This document shows, piece after piece, positions 7,425-12,437 of a DNA stretch of 12,437 nucleotides. Every line of letters starts with the position of its first letter. Within the stretch, counting starts at the first letter, position 1. The stretch spans positions 1 through 12,437 of the forward strand of contig CAMMLF010000044.1 in NCBI GenBank assembly GCA_946497585.1, read 5' to 3'. The DNA is from an uncultured Clostridium sp. (GTDB lineage: Bacteria > Bacillota > Clostridia > TANB77 > CAG-508). Both the position numbers and the translations under genes were made by a program. The notes beneath the pieces are model-generated. The model saw only the letters and a program-made list of their open reading frames with translations. It was not told the origin of the DNA and made no database searches.

Positions 7425-7454
7425 TTTACTTTTTTATTTTTTTAGTGATATACT
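7425..7454 (+). promoter_or_regulatory. Candidate promoter of the rightward orphan gene
   Basis: TGATATACT at 7446-7454 is an extended -10 element identical to that of the divergent asp23 promoter, and the match continues downstream to 7466. The -35 is poor (TTTACT at 7425-7430, 18-bp spacer). The predicted start is near 7461, about 64 nt before the ATG. Confidence 0.45.
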
Positions 7455-7524
7455 TAGCATATAGATTATTATCATAAAATATTTAATAGTGGTAATAATA
7501 ATTCTTACGAAAGAAGTGTGAAAT

Positions 7525-7845
7525 ATGCTTAAATTAGATGAAAATAATTTACAAAATTATAAATTTACTGTTGATGAAGATAAACTAAATAATATTTTAG
7601 ATATGGCAATATCAAATGATAGTTCTTTAATTGTTGGAAAATTGCCAATTGAAGAGCCAATAGCTCCTGTTGTTGTAACAGCACAAGCAAGTTCTCAAGG
7701 TGGTACAAATGTATTGGCTCTTACTGTAAGAGGAGATTATAATTTATCTATTGCCAAAAATGCATTTTTTAAAACTATTAGAATGTCTTTAAAAGTTGCT
7801 TTTTCTACATTTTTCTTAAATGTTGCAAGAATATTTTTAGCGTAG
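7525..7845 (+). CDS. Hypothetical protein, the only rightward gene
   Basis: A 106-residue protein that I do not recognise. Visible features are an acidic N-terminal third (LDENNLQNYKFTVDEDKLNN) and a middle section rich in V, A, S and P (EEPIAPVVVTAQASSQGG). Residues 80-106 form a basic, phenylalanine-rich, probably amphipathic C-terminal helix (FFKTIRMSLKVAFSTFFLNV). There is no signal peptide and no clear membrane span. Evidence that it is real: an uninterrupted frame with normal AT-rich codon use, an upstream promoter-like extended -10, and no competing minus-strand gene. The ribosome-binding site is weak (GAAAGAAG). It diverges from asp23 and converges on the peptidase-like gene, with a palindromic repeat just after its stop. 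It could be a partner or regulator of the Asp23 layer (speculation). Confidence 0.6.
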   Translation: MLKLDENNLQNYKFTVDEDKLNNILDMAISNDSSLIVGKLPIEEPIAPVVVTAQASSQGGTNVLALTVRGDYNLSIAKNAFFKTIRMSLKVAFSTFFLNVARIFLA

Positions 7846-7852
7846 TTGGAGG

Positions 7853-7930
7853 CTGTCAATTGAGCTGTCAATGGGGACGCTCCTTTTTGACACTATTTGT
7901 GTCAAAAAGGGACGTCCCCATTGACACAAC
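7853..7930. repeat. REP-like palindrome with 28-bp arms, likely bidirectional terminator
   Basis: The arms 7866-7893 and 7899-7926 are reverse complements at 26 of 28 positions around a 5-nt loop. The inner part is TTTTTGACAC/GTGTCAAAAA and the outer part contains TCAATGGGGACG/CGTCCCCATTGA. An extra copy of CTGTCAAT (7853-7860) precedes the left arm. The GC-rich GGGGACG block is foreign to this AT-rich neighbourhood. Similar GGGACGTCCC...TTTTTGACAC palindromes recur in many Clostridia genomes (my recollection) and resemble REP elements mobilised by Y1 (REP-associated) transposases. It lies between convergent genes and would fold in transcripts from both sides. Confidence 0.75.
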
Positions 7931-7935
7931 CTCTC

Positions 7936-9003
7936 TTAAACATTCGGTTTAAAAAGTCCTTTTATTTTATTTAACAATCTATTTATTCTCCCACCATAAA
8001 CAATTGCTAGTGCCATTTTGCTTTTTTGTCCATGAATTTTTATTAATTGTTTATCCAATTTGTTCATAAATTTAGATTTAAAGCTATCACAGTTACTATA
8101 ATACTGTCCATTTATTTTTATTTTTCCTGTTAATTTTATATAATTTTCTAGTTTTGTAGAAAGATTTTGAACATCTTCCTCTGTTTGCAATAACTTATAT
8201 TGTTTTTCAAAAAATGTTCTCATTATTAAATCTTGCGCTTGAATATATAAGTTTTTCAGTTGGTCCGTTTTGCTTTTATCTTCAACTTGCTCTTTTGCTT
8301 TCTTTATCTCTATTTCTTTATTATTTTTGACATTGTAATTGATTATTTCATCAAATAACTTTATTATATCTTGAGCATTTTCTTCAAAAGTGTTAAAAAA
8401 TGTATTTTCAAATTCTTCATCATTTAAAATAATTGCTTTTACTAATTCATCTTCACCTATTAAGAATATTATTTGCTCTATTAGATTTGTAAGTACAGGA
8501 TAGTAATTAGGACTAATTGTTCTTAAGACTATTTCAAAAGTTTTTACTGTTTGAACTCCGCTATTTAAGGCTTTTGCTGATACATATTGGACTGCACCTT
8601 CGTTTATGCCTAGTCCATGCAAAGATAATTCATTAAAATTACATAAGCCCATTCTATCTAGCTTACCGTTTTTTTTGCGTACATCTTGCATGAAATGTAT
8701 TATTTCATGAAGCATAGCATCTGTTATATTTTGTATTTCTACACTTTCATCAAAATAAATTTTGTGATTTTCATATATGTAATTTATTTTTGGCAAATTT
8801 TCACTTGTTTTTGCATAAAACATATTTGCATTTTGTATTTTGTTTAATATATTTGCTTGCTCACTTTTTAAAATAGGAAAAGCCATAGTTAAAGAAACTG
8901 TTACATTATTTGCAACTAGATTTTTTTCTTCTTGAGTAAATTCTTTTGTTTCTTTAATTCCCAACTTTTTAAGCTTTTTTTCTATTTTCAAAGCAAGTGC
9001 CAT
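7936..9003 (-). CDS. Putative cytosolic zinc metallopeptidase (HExxH...NEG), family unknown
   Basis: A 355-residue protein without signal peptide or membrane span. Residues 97-105 read MLHEIIHFM: an HExxH zinc motif with H99, E100 and H103. NEG at 134-136, within the stretch GLGINEGAVQY, could supply the third zinc ligand (E135), as in gluzincins. The spacing of 32 residues after the second histidine is longer than in thermolysin. Residues 150-230 are mostly helical and hydrophobic. Residues 230-290 are lysine/glutamate-rich and probably coiled. The C terminus is strongly basic (GGRINRLLNKIKGLFK). I cannot name the family or substrate. The Shine-Dalgarno (AGAAAGG) is only one base from the ATG, unusually tight, and the possible small ORF upstream may matter for initiation. 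It is monocistronic, between a terminator and the REP-like palindrome. Confidence 0.75.
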   Translation of the reverse strand: MALALKIEKKLKKLGIKETKEFTQEEKNLVANNVTVSLTMAFPILKSEQANILNKIQNANMFYAKTSENLPKINYIYENHKIYFDESVEIQNITDAMLHEIIHFMQDVRKKNGKLDRMGLCNFNELSLHGLGINEGAVQYVSAKALNSGVQTVKTFEIVLRTISPNYYPVLTNLIEQIIFLIGEDELVKAIILNDEEFENTFFNTFEENAQDIIKLFDEIINYNVKNNKEIEIKKAKEQVEDKSKTDQLKNLYIQAQDLIMRTFFEKQYKLLQTEEDVQNLSTKLENYIKLTGKIKINGQYYSNCDSFKSKFMNKLDKQLIKIHGQKSKMALAIVYGGRINRLLNKIKGLFKPNV

Positions 9004-9025
9004 TCCTTTCTCTACTTGATAAAAG

Positions 9026-9082
9026 CTAATGCATAGTTATGAAAGCAATTTTTTGTCTAAGCATACAATTTTTGTAGTTCAT
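9026..9082 (-). CDS. Possible 18-codon leader ORF upstream of the peptidase-like gene
   Basis: A short ORF, MNYKNCMLRQKIAFITMH, with AAAAGGA five to six bases before its ATG, a better-spaced ribosome-binding site than that of the following gene. Its TAG stop is 22 bp before the peptidase-like ATG, a layout compatible with translational coupling or a leader peptide. One of the two possible promoter alignments would place the transcription start very near this ATG. It could be chance in AT-rich DNA. Confidence 0.25.
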   Translation of the reverse strand: MNYKNCMLRQKIAFITMH

Positions 9083-9094
9083 AAATTCCTTTTA

Positions 9095-9123
9095 ATTATA
9101 TTATAGTAGAATTTCAAATTCAA
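9095..9123 (-). promoter_or_regulatory. Promoter of the peptidase-like gene
   Basis: On the minus strand TTGAAT (9118-9123), a 17-bp spacer and TATAAT (9095-9100) form a good sigma-A promoter. An overlapping TATAAT lies five bases upstream (9100-9105). The predicted start is near 9088, giving a leader of about 85 nt. It sits right after the terminator of the upstream gene. Confidence 0.55.
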
Positions 9124-9150
9124 GATAATTTTTATAAATTTTAGGAAAGA

Positions 9151-9176
9151 AAAAAGAGAGCGTTTGCTCTCTTTTT
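9151..9176 (-). terminator. Intrinsic terminator of the VWA/DUF11 surface-protein gene
   Basis: Perfect 11-bp arms (AAAAAGAGAGC at 9151-9161 and its complement at 9166-9176) enclose a 4-nt loop. On the minus strand the stem ends GCTCTC followed by six T and then CTTTCC. It lies 58 bp after the TAA at 9235. A T tract is also present on the plus strand, so it could act in both directions. Confidence 0.85.
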
Positions 9177-9234
9177 CTTTGAATGCAGTTTGAATTCATT
9201 AAATTTATTTAACTAATATTAATTAGTTACCAAT

Positions 9235-12200
9235 TTATTGATTATCGTCTGCTACGCCTTCAACTTTATATGAAATGTATAAATCTTCGTCAAGTATACT
9301 TGTATCAACTACCCAAACAAATCCTTCTCCATTAACATATCTAAGTCCATTTACGCCATTTCCACTTAATTCTCTAAGTGAATATTTTACTGGAGTATTA
9401 TTACCAATTTGTACTGTAACTGCTTTGCCGTCTTCATCAGCTATAATTGTTCTAGTTTCTGGTATTGTTATTGTTAATGTTTCATCTGTTGCCTTATAGC
9501 TATATTTATTTGTTGTTTGGCTACTTAATATATCATTAAAAGTTGAATCTAAGTTAGATGTTTCTATATACTCACCACTTGTAGCTATGTTATTTAGTAA
9601 GTATTGAGCATAGTCTTTTTGAGTCATACGGTAGCACTTAACTTTTCTTCTATTTTCCCAAATATAAGTTGATTGATCTTCCTTAAACATAGATTGATCT
9701 ATTGAAGAATTTTCTCTTTCAGCATATTGATATCTGTCTGATAATAAATCATCTATTCCTAGTCCTACTGCAAATACTTCTACGTCTTTTTGTTTTAATG
9801 ATTCAGCCTGTGCTATTATTTGTGGTCTTAAGTTATTTGCATAGTACCAGTCATTAGAACTATTGCTTGGTGCTGTTATTAAACCTGCAAGATTTCTATT
9901 ATCACCACCAGTATAGAATGTAGGTGCACCATCGGTCATAAATACTACAACTCTTTTTCTATTTTCTGCATTTTCATTTCCAAGTAATCCATTAACTACG
10001 CTGTTTGCTTTTTCTAGTGCGCTATAGATATTTGTTCCTGAATGAGTTCCTAGTCTATCTATATCAGTTATAATATTATTTCTATCATCATAATCATAAG
10101 TATTTGTACTTCTTACAGTTCCTGCATATGTTATTACTGTAATTGTTGAGTTTGTTTCACTACTAAATACTCTATTTGCTAGATTTTTAGCTGCTGTTTT
10201 TAAGTTTGCTATTTCTCCACTATTGCTCATACTTGTTGATACATCAAGTACTAATACCAAGTCAAGTGAATTCATAGTTTGTGCTGTTGTTGTTAAAGTT
10301 ACTTTCTTTACAACTTTTGTGCTAGCACTTGTTGGTTTTTCATTTACATAAGCTGTGTTTGTTATTTCTTTACCAGTCATAGTAGATGCTAGTTCATTTA
10401 CTGTAGCTCTAAATTGGATTGTTAGAGTTTGACCTCCTGCTAATGTTCCATTATAAGTTACTACACCATTTGAATAAGTTGCCTTAGCACTATTATTTGT
10501 AAATCTTTCAAATGTAACTGCACTTGGTAGTGTATCTGTTACATTTACATCTGCTTCAACATCTGAAGTATTCTTTACAGTAATTGTGTAAACAATTGTA
10601 TCTCCTATTTCAGCTTCGTTTTTATTTTGTCCCGGTATTTCAACATTACCATCAGTATCTAAAATAGTTTCTGCTGTCTTAGATATTTCTAGTGTAGGTT
10701 CTACAACTGTTGTTGTAGTTTCGTTTGTTGGAACACCATTTATTGTTGCTGTATTTTTAATTGTTGTTCCTGCTATTGTTCCTTCATTTACTGTTACTTC
10801 AAAGCTTAATGTTGCTTTTCCTTTTGCTGGAACTGTAACACTTATTCCATTTTTTGTTAAATCACTTAATGTTTTTGAAGTATCAATAACATTATTTATA
10901 GCAATGCTTTCATTAGTAAATGTTGTATTAGCTGGTATTGAATCTTTTACAATAAATGTGCCTTCAACATTACTGCTATTTGTTAATGTGATTGTATATT
11001 TAATTGTATCTCCTACTTCTACTCTTGTTTCACTTGCTTGTTTATTAGCTGTTATTATTGGAGTTTCGACTGTTCCTGTTTGATTATCATTTACATATGC
11101 TGTGTTAGATATCGAGCCTGTTACTCCTCTGTATACTGTTACTTGGAATGTTACCGTTGCTGTTCCTGCTGTTTCGCCTGATTTAGCTGGTACACTTACT
11201 TCTATTCCACTTGCTAAGCTATGTGCTGTTAGTTCAGGTCTTTCAGTTCCATCAACTACAACGCTTCCTTCTACAAATCTTGTATTTGTTGGTATTTCAT
11301 CTCTAATTATAGCTGTTCCAGCTAGTGAACCTGTATTTGTTGCAGTAATTGTGTATGTAATTGTTTCTCCTGCTACTACAATTGTTTTATCTGCTGATTT
11401 GCTTTGACTAATTATTGGTTCTTGATACTCTGTTACAGTTTCGTTTGTTGGTTCATCATTTATATATGCTGTATTTTTGATTTGGTCTTTATCATTTATA
11501 TTTTGAACTTCAACTTGGAATGAAACTGTAGCTTGTTTAGCTGTTGTTACTGGTACAGAAATGCCTTCTACTAAATTTCCAGCACCTAGGTCTGCTCTAG
11601 TTTCTCCATTTACTTTTATACTTCCATTAACAAAAGTTGTTCCTGTTGGTATAGAGTCTGTTACTTTTACTGTTCCTGTTTGTGATCCAGTATTTGTTAA
11701 TGTGATTGTATAAGTAATTATATCTCCAACTTTAACTGTTTCAGCTGTTGTTTCTCCTATTGTTGCTGTTTTTACAGCTGTGATTATAGGAGTTACTACT
11801 GGATTTGTTGGCTCTTCTTTATCTCCTTCATCATCTTTTACATATGCTGTATTAGATATTGAGCCTGTTGCCTTTTCATTTACTGTTACTTGGAATGTTA
11901 CTGTTGTTGTTCCAGCTGTTTCTCCTGCTTTTGCTGGTACGCTTACTTCTATTCCACTTGCTAAATCCTCTTCCTTAAAAGATGTAGCTCCATCATTTAC
12001 TTTTATGCTATTTGCAACAAATGTTGTATTTGTTGGGATTTCATCTCTTACTATTACTGTTCCTTCTGCTGAACCATTATTTGTTACAGTAATTGTGTAT
12101 GTGATTGTTTCGCCTTCTACTACTGCTGTTTTGTCAGCTGTTTTGTTTTGAGATATTACTGGTTCTTGGTATTCTGTATCTGTTTCTGGTGTATCTTTTC

Positions 12201-12437
12201 CATTTACTGTTGCTACGTTTCTAATTGTAGCTCCATTATCTAAATCTCCAACTGTTACATCAAAGCTTACGGTTGTTGTTCCATTTGCTTCTATATCTAC
12301 TTGTATTCCTTTTGCTAAGTCATCTGCTGTTAATTCACTATTTGCAACTCCATCAACTGCAATGCTTCCTACTACAAATGTTGTTCCTTCTGGTGCACTA
12401 TCTTTTACTACTGCTGTTCCTGCTACAGCTCCTGTAT
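9235..12437 (-). CDS. DUF11-repeat surface protein with C-terminal VWA domain (5' end outside window)
   Basis: The frame is open without interruption from the right window edge to the TAA at 9235, giving about 1066 visible residues. The true start is outside. An internal ATG at 10380 lies within a repeat (ELASTMTGKEITNTAY) and is not the start. Five complete and one partial DUF11/TIGR01451-type repeats come first, each with a V-G-D/E-T-I-x-Y-T-I-T strand and an NTAYV end. A VWA domain follows (about 10269-9517). Its MIDAS is complete: DVSTS with the first Asp at 10243-10245, the SGTNI threonine, and the Asp of MTDGAP. The end is a beta-rich domain finishing VEGVADDNQ, with no LPxTG, hydrophobic segment or SLH domain. 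It is probably an extracellular adhesin or stalk; ligand and attachment are unknown. Cysteine is nearly absent (one, KVKCYRM, in the C-terminal 381 residues). Confidence 0.9.
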   Translation of the reverse strand, partial: TGAVAGTAVVKDSAPEGTTFVVGSIAVDGVANSELTADDLAKGIQVDIEANGTTTVSFDVTVGDLDNGATIRNVATVNGKDTPETDTEYQEPVISQNKTADKTAVVEGETITYTITVTNNGSAEGTVIVRDEIPTNTTFVANSIKVNDGATSFKEEDLASGIEVSVPAKAGETAGTTTVTFQVTVNEKATGSISNTAYVKDDEGDKEEPTNPVVTPIITAVKTATIGETTAETVKVGDIITYTITLTNTGSQTGTVKVTDSIPTGTTFVNGSIKVNGETRADLGAGNLVEGISVPVTTAKQATVSFQVEVQNINDKDQIKNTAYINDEPTNETVTEYQEPIISQSKSADKTIVVAGETITYTITATNTGSLAGTAIIRDEIPTNTRFVEGSVVVDGTERPELTAHSLASGIEVSVPAKSGETAGTATVTFQVTVYRGVTGSISNTAYVNDNQTGTVETPIITANKQASETRVEVGDTIKYTITLTNSSNVEGTFIVKDSIPANTTFTNESIAINNVIDTSKTLSDLTKNGISVTVPAKGKATLSFEVTVNEGTIAGTTIKNTATINGVPTNETTTTVVEPTLEISKTAETILDTDGNVEIPGQNKNEAEIGDTIVYTITVKNTSDVEADVNVTDTLPSAVTFERFTNNSAKATYSNGVVTYNGTLAGGQTLTIQFRATVNELASTMTGKEITNTAYVNEKPTSASTKVVKKVTLTTTAQTMNSLDLVLVLDVSTSMSNSGEIANLKTAAKNLANRVFSSETNSTITVITYAGTVRSTNTYDYDDRNNIITDIDRLGTHSGTNIYSALEKANSVVNGLLGNENAENRKRVVVFMTDGAPTFYTGGDNRNLAGLITAPSNSSNDWYYANNLRPQIIAQAESLKQKDVEVFAVGLGIDDLLSDRYQYAERENSSIDQSMFKEDQSTYIWENRRKVKCYRMTQKDYAQYLLNNIATSGEYIETSNLDSTFNDILSSQTTNKYSYKATDETLTITIPETRTIIADEDGKAVTVQIGNNTPVKYSLRELSGNGVNGLRYVNGEGFVWVVDTSILDEDLYISYKVEGVADDNQ
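10306..12437 (-). repeat. Tandem DUF11/TIGR01451 repeat array within the surface protein
   Basis: Approximate repeat boundaries at the V/I-x-G-D/E strand are: partial to 12121; 11737-12120; 11380-11736; 11023-11379; 10615-11022; 10306-10614. Lengths are about 128, 119, 119, 136 and 103 residues. The tyrosine of the YTIT strand recurs at 12099, 11712, 11355, 10998 and 10590. Repeats alternate in type. The junction TEYQEPVISQNKTADKT (before 12120) closely matches TEYQEPIISQSKSADKT (before 11379). The LASGIEVSVPAK block occurs in the repeats following each of those junctions but not in the one between. Confidence 0.8.

Larger units (their letters stand above)
7196..7524. other. Divergent intergenic region between asp23 and the orphan rightward gene
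   Basis: A 329-bp very AT-rich gene-free stretch. It holds two outward-facing promoter candidates with near-identical -10 regions (7289-7329 on the minus strand and 7425-7466 on the plus strand). Between them is a small inverted repeat (TATTTTGA at 7379-7386, TCAAAATA at 7394-7401) that could be an operator or a chance hairpin. I see no riboswitch or small RNA in it. Confidence 0.6.

Noticed and set aside
9211..9228. Palindrome AACTAATATTAATTAGTT as a regulatory site
   Set aside because: It is purely A/T with a 7-bp stem just after a stop codon. The nearby GC-containing hairpin at 9151-9176 explains termination better.
9235..10380. A separate 381-residue gene starting at the ATG at 10380
   Set aside because: The same frame is open upstream to the window edge and encodes homologous DUF11 repeats. 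The ATG falls inside a repeat and has no plausible start context of its own, so it is the 3' part of a larger gene.
11102..12151. Plus-strand open frames at 11102-11407 and 11780-12151
   Set aside because: They are antisense to the DUF11 repeats and resemble each other only because the repeats do. Low-complexity V/T/S translations and no ribosome-binding site.
10306..12437. CRISPR array or satellite repeats
   Set aside because: The repetition is at the protein level, with about 360-400-bp units inside one open frame; there are no short identical repeats with unique spacers.

Overview
The window is AT-rich (roughly 30% G+C by eye) and uses the standard genetic code. It carries a SleB-type spore-cortex hydrolase, an Asp23/AmaP/DUF2273 cell-envelope cluster and formate-tetrahydrofolate ligase. 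Together these suggest a low-GC, anaerobic, spore-forming member of the Bacillota, most likely an uncultured gut-type Clostridia. This is inferred from gene families and order; no rRNA or other taxonomic marker is present. All genes but one lie on the minus strand, so the window reads right to left.

Right part (12437 to about 9150): the 3' three kilobases of a very long surface-protein gene whose start lies outside the window. About 1066 residues are visible: tandem DUF11/TIGR01451-type beta-sandwich repeats, then a von Willebrand A domain with an intact MIDAS site, then a short beta-rich tail without a recognisable cell-wall anchor. A strong hairpin terminator follows. Next come a possible 18-codon leader ORF and a 355-residue cytosolic protein of unrecognised family with an HExxH...NEG zinc-peptidase signature.

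Middle (about 7930 to 7196): a REP-like 28-bp-arm palindrome separates the peptidase-like gene from the only rightward gene, a 106-residue protein I do not recognise. That orphan diverges from asp23. Its candidate promoter and the asp23 promoter share 19 of 21 bases around an extended -10 element, which suggests a common regulator or sigma factor.

Left-centre (7195 to about 1160): a long leftward run of asp23, amaP, DUF2273, nusB, xseA, xseB, divergent-PAP2 (DUF212) and fhs. It covers envelope-stress scaffold proteins, transcription antitermination, exonuclease VII, a membrane PAP2-like protein and one-carbon metabolism. Small stem-loops sit between the first genes. No terminator is visible before the one downstream of fhs at 1163-1205. 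Between the fhs stop and that terminator lies a 150-bp element with 19-bp perfect terminal inverted repeats and a GC-richer, structured core.

Left end (1061 to 9): a sleB-like cortex-lytic hydrolase, followed by a 65-residue DUF378 membrane protein. I saw no CRISPR array, tRNA, rRNA, transposase gene or phage gene.
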